Assembly (NCBI GenBank): GCA_035610365.1
Contig: CM069432.1
Span: forward strand, 224,710,532-224,774,531
DNA: 64,000 nucleotides
Source of the DNA: Aquatica leii
Taxonomy: Eukaryota > Arthropoda > Insecta > Coleoptera > Lampyridae
Direction of reading: 5' to 3'
Both the position numbers and the translations under genes were made by a program. The first letter of the stretch is position 1. Each line of letters opens with the position of its first letter. Of this stretch, positions 11,861 to 24,036 are shown one piece after another. The notes beneath the pieces were generated by a model that made no database searches, was not told the origin of the DNA, and worked only from the letters and a program-made list of their open reading frames with translations.

Positions 11861-13863
11861 AACAATGTCATCAAGTTCTGACAAATGTTGATATGTGATA
11901 GTTTTTCCTAGAAGCTTCAACCAAATAACATGTGAATGTGACTTACAAAGCAAATGAGGTAAATTTGTAAATGTTTAAAGATAATTTGTAATTAATAGGT
12001 GTTATTTTTAAAATCAAGCTTTCCAAACTAAGAAGGTAATAAGAACATCGTAGTTTAAGAATTGAAAAAAATACCTTTTAGAAAATGCAAAATAGTTAAT
12101 TATTCTAATGGGTCAAATATGCTGTAATAATTTTTACTGCAAAATTAGTTTAAATATGAGAAATTAATTGTTAACAAAACACATTGTAGGTAAAAGAAAC
12201 AAGCGATTCAGTGCTTTTGCTTATAATTGCATCTAAATATATAATTTTTTCAATGTATAAACCAGTTGTTTGTATTAGTCTTGTAACAATTGATTGTATT
12301 TATGTTTATCTTGTGTTATTTATTAAAACGTAAGTCCAAAGTGTTTGTGATTACATTCTTAAGAAGGTAGCGACAATGTGCAAATACATTATTTATACAA
12401 GATTATAATATAATATGTAGTAAAAGTATACATAAATACTTATGAAAACTGCATTAACATAAGGATAAATAATAACAAACAGATATCAGGCATGTGCGGA
12501 ACAAACATTTTGATATCTTGCAACTATCGATGAACACCAAAAGATAATTGGATACTTCTGAATTGTCATGCAGTTTAAAAAACTGATAAATGTTCTAATA
12601 AATACTAACTTCTTTAACTTAATTTGAGCATGTTATCATAAAATGAGTAATTTTATTTTAATGATTAAATTACTTAATCTGTTTATAACACTGTAAAAAT
12701 CTGGTAAAATACTGTTAATATCTCCTTCCCATCAGAAGAAAACCCTGCAAGAACACAAGTAGTTATGTTGCAAATTAGAAGTCTTTATTTGTTCTAATTA
12801 CCTTGAACTTCTAAAATATATTTATATTTCATTACAAGAAAGTCACCACTAAACGTCAACGTTTACTAATATAACCTAAAATATGTAATTTATAAAACAC
12901 TTATTTTACGCTATAAACTAATGCAATACCTTATACATGACACTCAATGATTTCGTTTTCAAATTTCAAAATTTGTGATGCAGAGAATATTGGTAAAAGT
13001 CTTCTAAATTATGTTTTCATAATTCATTATCCTGTACGTTAATAGGTTTTGACCTGTACGGAAATGGCTTTGACCTGTACGGAAATGGAATTAGACAATC
13101 ACAATGTACAACGTTGCCTAATCGCAATTAAACATACAATGTATCGTATTATCTGTTAGTCGTAGAAAAAATAGTATACAAACATTGAAGGCTTTAAATA
13201 CACTATTTCTCGCACCATTTTATAGAACATTTGTGCACAAAATTTATAAATTTTTCCAGATTTTGTTAGAATATATGTAATAAATACGGAAGGTAAGACA
13301 ATTTAATATTTTCTACAAAACACGTAAACAACCTCATGACAACTTGTACACTCTGTAATTTACGCATTATACTTAAAATTAATCTTATTTCAAATTTGAT
13401 TTAATTTTTTTAATTTTGAAAATAATTTTAGTAAATCAAAAATTTGCGGATTTCATCATCCCTCAATAACTGAATAACACTTAATATGATTTTTTTAAAG
13501 TTTTACATTAGTTTGTTTCTAAACACTTCGTTTTTAATGGTACCCTATAAATAAAAACCTTGCTGGAATCAGATGTTTTGCATGTTCTCGGGATTAATGA
13601 TTTGTCTCAAAGCATACATTATTCCATGTGTTAGTAGCTCCAAATATTTATTACTAGTTAAATAAAATTGTAATCAAATATGAAAGGACTTATTTAGTGA
13701 TTATCTAAAACAAAAGAAATAACTTAAAATACCAAAAAAAGAAAACAAAACATATACCAATTGAACCGCACCAGACGTTAAAACCAAATCGAACTTGAAA
13801 TCTTCTTTAATGATAATAGTTATTTTTATTAAACACTCCACAATTGGTAAATGCTTCATCTGT
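11861..13863. other. AT-rich DNA with a small tandem repeat
   Basis: Around 13,045-13,090 a roughly 23-bp unit containing TTGACCTGTACGGAAATGG occurs twice, with a degenerate third copy just before. Otherwise I see no gene or ordered repeat. An acceptor-like TTCCCATCAG precedes a short open stretch near 12,735, but it cannot be tied to a gene. Confidence 0.5.
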
Positions 13864-14676
13864 CTACAGTATCTTGCTTTTCTTCAAGGTTCTATGAACA
13901 GTAGATTTTGAAATTCTTGTTTCTCGAGCTAAGTGACAAATTAATGTGCTGGGATTGTTCCTAACATTTTCCAAAATAATATTTCGACGTATATCAGCGC
14001 CATTAATTTCATAGTTAGTTTGTTTTTGTTTGAAGTTCTGTAAATTGATAACTAGTCTTCTAAAAATTGTCTTGTGTGGTTGTTGTCTTCCTCGAAAATT
14101 ATCTGCATACTTCGTGCATGCATTTTCAGTGTTTTTATTTTCTTTGAAATACACATTCAACATATTTTCTTTGTTTGAATATGTATGTGCCATCAATTAC
14201 TTAACACTAGCTACAAGTAGTTTACAAGGTTTTAATTTTTTAATTTCTGCAGTACTAATTGTACTTTGAGAGGTTATTGATTTGCTTTATTCTTTTACAC
14301 TGTTGTTTAATTCCATGACTTACTAATTTTATTAGCCCGTTTTTTTTAGAAATGAAATTAAATGTCAGTATCGTTTGGATACTTTACTTACTTATTAAAT
14401 TTACTTACTTATTAAAGTTTAATTTACGTTTTTATTTAGATTTTTAAGGACTGTATACATCGTAAAAAAGCACTTTTTAAGGACTACTTAACAAAATCAA
14501 AATTTAAAATAGCCGCCTATGAAAAGCAAACGATAGCGCTCATAAGTTAAAAACAAATGACAAATGGGGGTTTTTATTTCTACCAAATAATTTGTCTTTT
14601 TTTGTAATTTCTAGTATTGAATTCTGCTTCTAATAACCGAGATACCAATGACGAGCATCCAAATTGAGACACACTG
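13864..14676 (-). pseudogene. Mariner-type element, N-terminal HTH (DUF4817-like)
   Basis: The minus-strand ORF (14196-13864) begins MAHTYSNKENML, has a Y-A-RR-PH pattern (CTKYADNFRGRQQPHKTIF) and then a second helix-turn-helix (LICHLARETRISKSTVHRTL). This is the paired DNA-binding region of Tc1/mariner-type transposases whose first helix-turn-helix is the DUF4817 domain. The frame stops straight after it, so no catalytic domain remains. Upstream, the minus strand reads TA then CAGTGTGTCTCAATTTGG at 14,676, resembling the CAGTGTGTCC-type terminus and TA target of such elements. I take 14,676 as the 5' end. Confidence 0.7.
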
Positions 14677-17489
14677 TATAAATCTAACCTAACACGTATG
14701 CGTTATGATACTGTAGAACACAAATTACTTTTCTTAATTCATCACAAAGTAAGAGGTTAATGAATTTTTAATAAAAGCATTTATTTTTTTAAAATTTATC
14801 TTAGATTATACGGTAACTGAACTGTAAAATAAGATTTATACAAACGTCTATCAAATCGCACGTAATCATTTTTCTATGTTGAAGCATCATCTGTCATTTT
14901 AACGTTTTGTGAAGATCACAACCAAACTAAATTCAGTTTAACCGGAATATGCATACATCTATTATTATGTTTGTGACAAGGTTAAATTGAGTTACAATTT
15001 ACTGTAAAAAAATGAATTTAAGAACACTAAACAAATAATATAATTAATTATTGCTTTGATAGGAATGTACAATATAGAATTTTAAGCATGTAACGCAACG
15101 TTTTATTTTTATTAATGTGTTATAAAGTCATCATCATTGCGTCATCACCGTGGAAATTTAGAAAACACGTTTTATTATTTGACTGGAAAGAGAATACTGT
15201 AAGTTCAACAGAGATAACACTATTTTTGTTATGAACAAAAGCTCAATTGATTTCATCGTTGATTGACATTAGTTGACATTTGTTAAAAACTGCTTATGGA
15301 CATTTTAAAGTTTTAGTTTCAAGTATATAAAACTTACGAACAAACGAACAAAGCATGTTAAAATTTAATTTAAACCATCGGGTGTGTAATCAATCTAATT
15401 TTTCTCCGATTTGTTATAACAAATATATTAAACACAACTGTTCTTTAACAAACAGTAACTTTGATCCTCTCATGTTAAAAACAATATATCTGCTATTTAT
15501 AAGTTATCGTTTTTGTAAATTGTCAATGTTTTTAAACTAAAATGTTTAGAAAGATAGAAAATGTTAGTAAGCATTTTATTACAATAACAGCATTTTCCAC
15601 AATTATCATTCAACTATGTTTAATAAGTAATATTTGTTAAAATTGATGTTTTAATATACCGCAATAAAACTATCTTTTTTAATTACATTTTCTATAACCG
15701 ATATCTTTATTTTGTTACCAGATTTTTTTTTCAACTTTATTGCTGGCGGTTAACTCAGTTGTATCGGCAAGCATGTCGTAAGCCGTTGCTAATCCTACAC
15801 TAAATTAAAAAAGCGTAAATAATTTCCGACACAGACCTTGTTTAAATATGTCAATAACTAAAAGAAACGCATTGACAAAATACAGTCAATTATATTCAAT
15901 TGCTACGAAATGTTATAAATAAATACTTTTAATTTGAATAGCGAAATAAGTCGACAATCGACAATGATAATGAATCACATAAAAATAAAATACGAATACA
16001 GCAACTTACCAACACTGACATTTCCTCGTTAATTGTAGTGACTTCTACTACTCCTATTTATCTAATTGAAAATGGAAACTATGCATGGTATATAAGCTTA
16101 TGTACAACGGTTAACGTTGATTTGCTTTTGACTATGACTGTGTTCAAATGAAAAAGCGTACTCAAAAACAATACATAAGGTTACAGATGATATTAAGTTT
16201 GCGACTGAGAATAAATTTAAGCCGGTATGATCTAACGTTATTATATAAAAAAAAGTAAACGCAGACAATTAATGAATACAATTGAAGTAAATTACATAAA
16301 GCAAAACTCTACGTTACTAATAAAAAGTAGTCCATACAAAGCTGACAGAAGCAAAGTAATAAATGCAAGTGTAAAAAGTTGTATGCTAAACCAATCAATG
16401 TGCATACAGTAATTTAATGAAATAATACAATACTGTTATAGGTGTCAGTCTTCTCTCGTTCTTTCCAATTATCTTAAACGACGTGGACTCTACAGGTTAC
16501 ATGCATACCTCCGGATACAAAGATGCTGGTAATCTCCCGAAACTTGTTGAAAAAAAGTAGAAAGATAACGTGACTACATTATGTTTGAGAATTGCTTTAC
16601 TACCTGGGAACGTCGCGTAACTAAACCAAAATGCTAATTTTGACTTAAAATTCGTTTTTGTTTTTCTTAACGCATCCGTTAAAAGCGCAATAAAAATCAC
16701 AGAAAAAAAAATCAACAGAACGAAACTATTTACGTGTCTTAAAATAACACCCAAGTACACAAATGTTCTCTAGCGATTTCCAACCGGAAAAACAAGAAGC
16801 AGCAATATAGCGTTTATTCCCACTCATATAGAGCATCAGAAGCGTACTTAGACAGTGCAGTCGTTAATTTTAATTTAGAAATAATCTTTTCGACGAATAC
16901 ACAATAACGACACGTAACAAGTTCGTTTTTAATTTTTAGTGTCGATATATAACTCAGTTTTTGTGCAATTTGTTAATTAAAATTTAATTAAAGGTTGAAA
17001 AACTTTCAACTATAACGTTGCAAAATTAAACAAACATTTCTATCACTATTTTGAACCGACTGACAGTTTAAAAAAATACTTGGAAGATTAAGAAATACAA
17101 CTAAAAAAAAAATAATACAATTGCATTAATTACTTAAAAGTTTTATTATTCAAGAAAATAATTTTTAAACATTTAATCAAAAACAAAAAATCTTTTTAAG
17201 ACGTAAAAACAATAAAATTATGCATCTTGATTGTGCAATGCCAATTGTTAAGCACGCTAGTGGCTTTGTTGTTGTTTAGGGCTGTTCTAATTTAAACTGA
17301 ATTAAAACGGCCACCTCAAAGTCATCTTTCAAATCTAATAAAATTATCAATTGTTAAGAATGTTCAACTTTAAAAATTAGATTTTGGAAAGAAAAGTTAA
17401 AGAAAGGATTAAAAAAAATATTATCGTTAACAAATTAAATGTTTAAAATGTAATGATAACATTATTCTACAATCCATTTCATAATTTTT
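14677..17489. other. AT-rich DNA, one weak exon candidate
   Basis: Mostly AT-rich and featureless. A minus-strand open stretch at 16760-16497 is hydrophobic near its start but unrecognised. At 16,021-16,010 the minus strand reads ATG TCA GTG TTG followed directly by GTAAGT, a well-formed donor, with a TATA-like TTATATACC about 75 bp upstream. No downstream exon could be matched. Confidence 0.4.
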
Positions 17490-17740
17490 TGCACCCCGTT
17501 CTATGCAATAACGTCTGAATTTTTTAAACCGTTTTGAATTTTTTCGATCTGTAGTTGGTGTACGGCGTTTAATATTCTTTCTTTTAATAAGCTTTTACTG
17601 TTGGGTATTGTGTGGAAGTAAACCAGTTTTTTAAAGCAACTCTATGTAAAAGTCTAGTATTATGAGATTGGCTGATCTTGGAACTCATGCAATCAGATCG
17701 TTTCTAACTATCCACTTTTTTTCAATGTATTCCTATAACT
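17490..17740 (-). pseudogene. Mariner-type transposase, C-terminal remnant
   Basis: Read on the minus strand, the interval gives KWIVRNDLIA, then PRSANLIILDFYI, then SLLKERILNAVHQLQ and a degenerate C-terminal block. This fits the end of Tc1/mariner-type transposases, where a PPRSPDLxPLDF block carries the last catalytic aspartate and is followed by LKxRIxxA. At least one stop and one frame change interrupt it. It lies upstream, in the minus-strand sense, of the N-terminal fragment at 13.9-14.7 kb, so the two are separate copies. Confidence 0.65.
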
Positions 17741-19761
17741 ACAGACTTTGACAACAATCGTTGATTTTTTTGACTAAGCAACAATCAGTTTTACATTTTG
17801 CAGTAGAAATAATTTTTTAACTTATCGTTATAAAAATTGTATATACTTTTAATTATACAAACCGTACATCTTGCACTTTAGTTACTCAAAAAAAAGAAAA
17901 AAATAAGCAATAGCTTTATAATTTGTGTAACAATTATTGTATAGTTTAAATTTAAAATAATAAATTTTAAAATCTTGTAGATTGCTAATTTTTTTTCATT
18001 TTATTTAAAATTTATAACTGTCAAACCACGTTATTTATATTAGAAAAATTTGTGTTTTAATGATAATGCTAATATTTCTTATAAAAACTTTTTAAATACT
18101 AGCTAACGTTTTTATAAAAATGATTAAAAATTAATGCATATAATAAATTATTTAAGACTCTCTAAGAATATATAGATTATTTAAAAATAACGTTTTGTTT
18201 TTGTTGCATATTAATTAAAATACAGCATTTAATTAAAATATTTTTGTGTACTTGATTCTTATAATAATATGTGTTTAAAACGTTTTTTTTTTGGAATAAA
18301 ATTTATTTTAATTTTTTAGTATTTATAGTTTGAATAAATAGGTACGTTTGCAAAAAACTTGATTGTGTTTAATATTCTTTATTTTTTAATCAATATTAAT
18401 GTAATAATTATTTTACCCGTTAAATGTATCGCACAACAAAAATAAAATGTTTATAAACTAGTACTGATTAGAAATCTTGATGTTTGTATTGAAGTACGCA
18501 ATAAAATTTGTGTAAACATGATTTTGTTGGTATACATCACTTTATGTTCTAGTAAGATATTACTTGTAATTTTCAAGTTTTAAGTAACGCTTGAGGCATG
18601 TTTCTTAGACTTGTAAAGTACAAGTTGTTTCTATGACATATAAAATTATATCGAATATTTAAAAGACAGAATTTACGGCACCAACAGTAATCAGTAATAA
18701 ACTAAAACATTATAAAAAATTTATATTGTAATAATATGTAGCGATTTAATTCAAAATTCCTGCGTCTCTAGCGGTAACCGGCAAACTACCGTTGCAATTA
18801 CATGAGTTGTAATCTGCTTTTACTTACTTTACTTTACTGCTTAAAATTCTTGTTTTTGTGTGTTACTAGGTTTTCCTGAAAACTAAAACTTAATTTATGT
18901 ATTTTATAATATTTATAGCTTAATAGGTTTTTTAGCATAACATAAGATTTGTTCATGTTATTCGCAATTCTAAACTATAGGGTGTATGTAAATTAGAAAT
19001 AATATTGTTTTAATGATTTAATTTACAACTTGCCAATTCTGACATAAAAATATTAAGCAACGTGTATAATAAACTTGAGTACATTAATTTTTGGTTCAAT
19101 AATATTAGATACAATAAGATAAAATACAAGACATCTTCGTTTAATACAACTTACTAAGTCTGCCATTACCAAACATGCACTTGACACTCTTCAAACTATG
19201 ACAAAACTAAAACAGTTTCTAAAACAAAGAACTGGAAATCAAGAAAGATTAGAGAAGCTGTTGAAATTATTAAACATCCTAACAATTTCAATAGAGACAG
19301 TGGTTACGAACTATCTGACACCTGGTTACCTGTTATTCCTTAATCTTAATATGTCCATCAATTACACTTACTCTAGCCTAGAGTTTTGATGGTGGTTTTC
19401 CTTTAGACATTCGAGCAAATGCTGTAGCTAAGTTTATTATGCCTATTATCTAGTTCCTTTATAGTTTTTGTTTTTAGTTATCTCAGTTTTATCGTTGTCA
19501 AATTAATTTAATTTTGCCGGACGAAGAACTTAGACCAAGTTCGAAAGCTTGCATTTAAATTGTTCTAAATAAATACACCGATTACCCTAAAAATACCTTT
19601 AATATGTTTTATGGTTAAAGTTTTATGCCTAAAAAAATAAATTGAATTGATTAATTTTTAGTAATGATATTTGAAGACAAAGAAACTAATAACGCAAAAA
19701 TTTTGTGTGCGATGGTTTAATTTAAATTTTAATATATTAGCACAAATAAATTATCTTTTCA

Positions 19762-19763
<2 letters not shown>
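17741..19763. other. AT-rich DNA, nothing recognised
   Basis: No coding similarity or ordered repeats. A short open stretch at 19198-19389 is unassigned. Confidence 0.6.
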
Positions 19764-19821
<58 letters not shown>

Positions 19822-19868
19822 TGTGCGTGTGCGTGCGTGCGTGCGTGCGTGTGTGCGTGCGTGCGTTT
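19764..19868. repeat. GT/GTGC microsatellite
   Basis: About 100 bp of (GT)n shading into GTGC and GTGCGTGC units. It lies directly upstream of the dispersed repeat at 19,873 and may have grown from that element's own GT-rich segment. Confidence 0.95.
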
Positions 19869-19872
19869 GTAT

Positions 19873-20016
19873 GAACCAAAAATCCTAGTAATTTGAAATT
19901 TGGTATAGAGCTGGCGTTTAATATTCTCTCGGTTCTATCAAAAGATTGGTCTGATAAAAGAACCGGAAGTAAGCGTATCCGCCATTTTTAACAGTTTTTC
20001 TTATATAATTTGTAAG
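19873..20016 (+). repeat. Dispersed repeat, copy 1
   Basis: Shares a long, clearly related stretch with 39,394-39,556. Common blocks include CTAGTAA-TTGAAATTTGG, TCTCGGTTCTATCAAAAGAT, GGTCTGATAAA, GCCATTTT and TTTCTTATATAATT. It is non-coding, non-autonomous and of unknown class. Confidence 0.8.
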
Positions 20017-20407
20017 TATATAAATTATTCAAATTATTTTAACAGTTTCTTATACAGTTAATTCTTCTTAACAATTAAAATAAATTTTTTTCTAACATTA
20101 ACTGTTTATTAGATATTTGATTTATAATTAAAAGTAAGTCACAAAAAAACATTTTTTCTCTAAATGTTTTTGACTTGTTTATCCTGTGTGTCCCGAAAAC
20201 TTTGAAGCGTACAGATTAACATAGGGAGTTTAAAAATTCTGATTTATATGTCCTCAAAGTGTTTTTAAAATATTTTCAGTATCATATCTACCAAAGAATG
20301 TTTTGCGTAATAACTTTCAAAATTTAATAACAAATATCAAAAATATTTTCAAGAATGTATCGCGTGGTAAAAAACTTAGTTTAAAATATGGATGCAAAAA
20401 CATACGA

Positions 20408-20490
20408 ATAGGTCACTTTGGTGTAGTGACATCAATCGCGTGCTGCGGTAATATCGCCCCGACGTACGAAAGTTCAAATCCCAATGCGGT
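20408..20490 (+). other. tRNA-like SINE head
   Basis: TTTGGTGTAGTGACATCA resembles a pol III A box. It is followed about 45 bp later by GTTCAAATCCC, a good B box, then ATGCGG and a T-rich tail. The clover-leaf is too degenerate for a functional tRNA. A CTGTGTGTCCCGAAAAC string at about 20,186 may be an unrelated mariner-type end. Confidence 0.35.
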
Positions 20491-21015
20491 TTATGTTTTT
20501 TTAAATTATATTATTATTTTAAATTAACGACGATTAATTTTTATCAGTAAAGAGACATAACTAAAGGTGTTAATTGTTTTTATTAAAGTCATAATGAATT
20601 TATTATTCTTTCATCATAAACAGTTCTATTGAGAATTAGAAATCGTTTATAATTTCCAGTTTTGTTGCACCCGTGCAATAAAACTATCATAGAAACAACG
20701 ACGTCATCAACTTTTATTTACATAAACATACATGGTTTAACAATGATACCGGTAACTGCGCTCTACTTTGCTATATGTTTATGAAAAGTACAGTTACTAT
20801 GATTCGTAATAGCCATACCAGAACTACCAACTTTTCGTTCAGATTCTATATTTTTGGCATCTATTACATCTTCTTGCAATCTTCACCTTATTGTCAACAG
20901 ATTCTTCAATGTGATTCCAGTTATCAAGTCTCTTCAGCGTAAAAATCTCGGCTCTATTCTGGGCCAGTAGGGTTGCTCACGTTCTTCAGGAGCAGTGTCC
21001 AGTTTTTTATTATTA
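20491..21015. other. Unassigned DNA
   Basis: The minus strand of roughly 20,720-21,000 has partly open, amino-acid-like stretches, but no family is recognised and stops are frequent. Confidence 0.35.
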
Positions 21016-21090
21016 ACCCTTAAACACCGCAATTCGGTTATAGTTACATCGTTACTGTATTGCGGTCTGATAGACCGCTTTCAATTTAAG
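21016..21090 (+). mobile_element. piggyBac-like terminus
   Basis: TTAA is followed by CCCTTAAACACCGC, and about 45 bp later by a short palindrome GCGGTCTGATAGACCGC. A TTAA-CCC end with a subterminal palindrome is common in piggyBac-like elements. No mate terminus or transposase was found, so this may be a lone end. Confidence 0.4.
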
Positions 21091-23062
21091 CTTTGATTAA
21101 AAACTGTTATTAGCATTGTTACTTGTTTCAAAGACTGTTATTTTTTAGGAGATTTGATAAAACAGACGAAAGTAAAAATTTTCGTTATTATACGACGATA
21201 GTTTTATTACGTTTTAATCTAATGGTTGAATTAGCAGAATAAGGTTTTTTGCTTCTCATTTGTTCCTCTGGAAGATGATTTTTTCCCTTATTTAACAGTA
21301 ACAACGCCGTCATTCAAAGTTTCTGTTTTTAAGAAAAAAATTGATTTACAAATTCGATATACTTAAACTACGTATTTTAGTAATATTTGTGATAACATAT
21401 TTATTGTCATACCTGAGGAACAAAGCGTTTAAGTAAATTCACTTCAGGAATATATTTCTAATTTCTACTTACCCGTTTTCATCAGCGCTGTAAATTTATC
21501 CTGTATTGTTTTTAAACAATGATATTAATTTTGACTCTACTGAGTATTTGTGACCAGATATATATAGCAGTCGATTAATATACCTTATTTTGTTATAAAA
21601 TTTTCTGTTTATTTTCATTTTTTAAGAATCGTTCAGCTTTTACTTTAATTATTTTTTCGTTAATTGTAATACGGTTTTTACGTTGTTCTAAAAACCATAT
21701 ATGTTTTTGCTTTTATTAAAATTTTTTTGATCCTGTACTTTTCAATTCACGTTTTTTCTAAAATGTTTGTCTTTAAAAGTTTAATCTTATAGTTTGTTGT
21801 AGATTTTGTTATTGTGTATTTTTTTATTTTTACTTTGTCAGTTAATCTTAAACAGTTTGTCTTATTAAAAGTAGATAAATGAGTAGATAAACACAAGTAA
21901 GTATTTTTATTTATGCTATTTATGTTACCGAGGGTTCCATTAAATTTTAGAATATAAATTTTATCTTTACATTGGTGCGATGTTTCTATTACTGTTTACA
22001 TTACCAAACGTTTTCGTATTAAGGATATTTTTTCAAATGCTAACACAAAATATAACTTTATAAAAAATGTTCAGATTTTCTGTTCGTATTTATAAAATTT
22101 TTTTAACGCATATTTTTCGATATTACTATTAATGATAATAATTTTCATTTAAAAAAATTGTTTCGGAGAGATCCAGTTATTCATTTAAAATTAATTTATT
22201 TATTGTTTTTCTAATATTGTTTTGATGTTTCTTCTATAGCGTTCTATATATGTAAATCAATTTAGTTTTTTTTAATATAAGGTGTTCTTCAGTCTGATTT
22301 TAATACGTCATTACGCGTTTTTTATCGAGACCGAAGTATATTTTAATAATTGTATAATGTTTTGAAAATGATCAAATCAATTTTTTTTTAAATATGTAAA
22401 CGAATGTTATCCTAAAGTAACCAAAAATTACTTTTTTTAATGTTACTGTAACTTAAATATTTATAAAATTAATAATAATATTAACAAATGTTTAGTGTTC
22501 ACTATACACTTATTAGATAATTAAATTGATAATAGTAAATATGGGAAAGTCTAAGCAAAATTCGTTTTATCATTTTTTAAGTTAAAATTTGTCGTGGCTA
22601 ATATAAATTATTAATAAATTTAAAAGTAAAAAATCAAATAACTTAATAAAATAAATAACATAAATACAATTGGCATTTTACTTCCAGGTTTATTCTAAGC
22701 AGGTTAAGCCATCGTCAAAGTACAGAACGTACGATCTTATGTGGGTTCGAAAAAAAATTACTTCTTTGTAAAAAAACAGGAAGTTGCCCAAATCATCAGT
22801 TTCCGTAGAGATCTGTTACTGAAAAAAACTGTTCAGAGTCTTAAGAGTAATACAGTTACTGCCAAGCAGCCGAGGTGCGCGGAAAACACACAGTTTCTGT
22901 GAAGATTATAAAATTACTAAATACATTAAATACATAAAAAAACGCAAAACGTTTAGGCTCAAAACAACAACAGCATTTCATATATTTTTAAAAATAAGAG
23001 AGCAGCACTAAAAACGTTTATTGGTATTAAATGCTTCCATAAAAAAACAACACTGTGGAAAA
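21091..23062. other. AT-rich DNA, nothing recognised
   Basis: No coding or repeat structure can be supported before the P-element-type remnant begins. The THAP domain expected upstream of that remnant was not found. Confidence 0.55.
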
Positions 23063-24036
23063 AAACAGAAAAGCAGCTAGTACTATCGTTGTACTATAAA
23101 CCGCTTAGTGCCTATAAATTTTTGTTTTACGATTTAAGTTTTATTTTAATCTGAATTTTGACAATCAAGTCAAGTTTGGGTTGAGGATAGTTAATTTGAA
23201 AACAAGTACAAACAACTGTTTTACAAAAAAGCTAAAAAGAAAAGTAGATGGAATGCAGATAGAGAGAAACACTGCGTTGTAATATTTGATAAAATTACTG
23301 TAAGACGATGTCTACATTACAATCAATACCGGGATTACACTGAAGGGTTTGAAGATTTAGGTAGTTTAGGTTGTAAACTGTATTTAGGAAATCAAGAGGT
23401 AATTTTTTATTTAAGGGAGTTATTATATAATTGGAAACTGTCGTTTTGTTATCTCATAACCAACGGTTCCGTAAAATTTAAACCACTCGCAAAATTTTTT
23501 AAAGAAGTACAAAAATTGCTTCAAATTTGATTAAAGCTTGATCAAACAATAGGGCAGCGTTAGCGCATTTAGGAGCAACTAAAGATAAACTAAAAATTAC
23601 TTATGAAAGAGTTTAAGAAACAATTTTACGAACGCACGTTTGTCTAGGATAAGAAAATTGATTGGTTTAATTTTATCAAAACTTTTTATATTGACCAAGG
23701 CAAAAACGTTGCTTTTAAAAAAATGCGCGTTAAATTTGCCGCCTAAGTACTTAGCAATTCTGTATCTGTAGCAAGTAAGAGCGCATTGACTACAGGAAAA
23801 TTAAAGAGCGATACGGCTTTAGACACTGCCCTTTTATAAAAAGTGTTACTGATATTTTTGATTGCTTGAATAGTTCAGCATTAACTGACCGAAATCCTTA
23901 TAGACGTAAACTTTTGATAAACAAAACTCCCTATAAAATATTAAGAAATTTGTTGAAATAGTTTGACACTCGACAACGAAAGAAAAAAATATCTTGCGTA
24001 AAAGGATTTCAATGGATTATAAATGCAATTTTGATT
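23063..24036 (+). pseudogene. P-element-type (THAP9-like) transposase remnant
   Basis: No long ORF survives, but conserved blocks of P-element transposases appear in order on the plus strand. They are KTEKQLVLSLYYKPLSAYKF; the RNase H-like start HCVVIFDKITVRR with DYTEGFEDLGSLG; the block RELLYNWKLSFCYLITNGSV; then FAAxVLSNSV with TTGKLKSDTALDTA; FDCLNSSALTDRNPYRR; and CVKGFQWIINAI. In the family this enzyme cuts and pastes P-type elements using GTP. Several stops and frameshifts interrupt it. No N-terminal THAP zinc finger and no terminal repeats were identified. Confidence 0.8.

Noticed and set aside
12470..12560. C/D-box snoRNA (GATGA ... CTGA) in the interval after the candidate intron
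   Set aside because: The C box is imperfect, the spacing is short and no terminal stem was found.
20408..20490. Functional tRNA gene
   Set aside because: The B box is good, but acceptor and anticodon stems do not pair convincingly. A SINE head is more likely.
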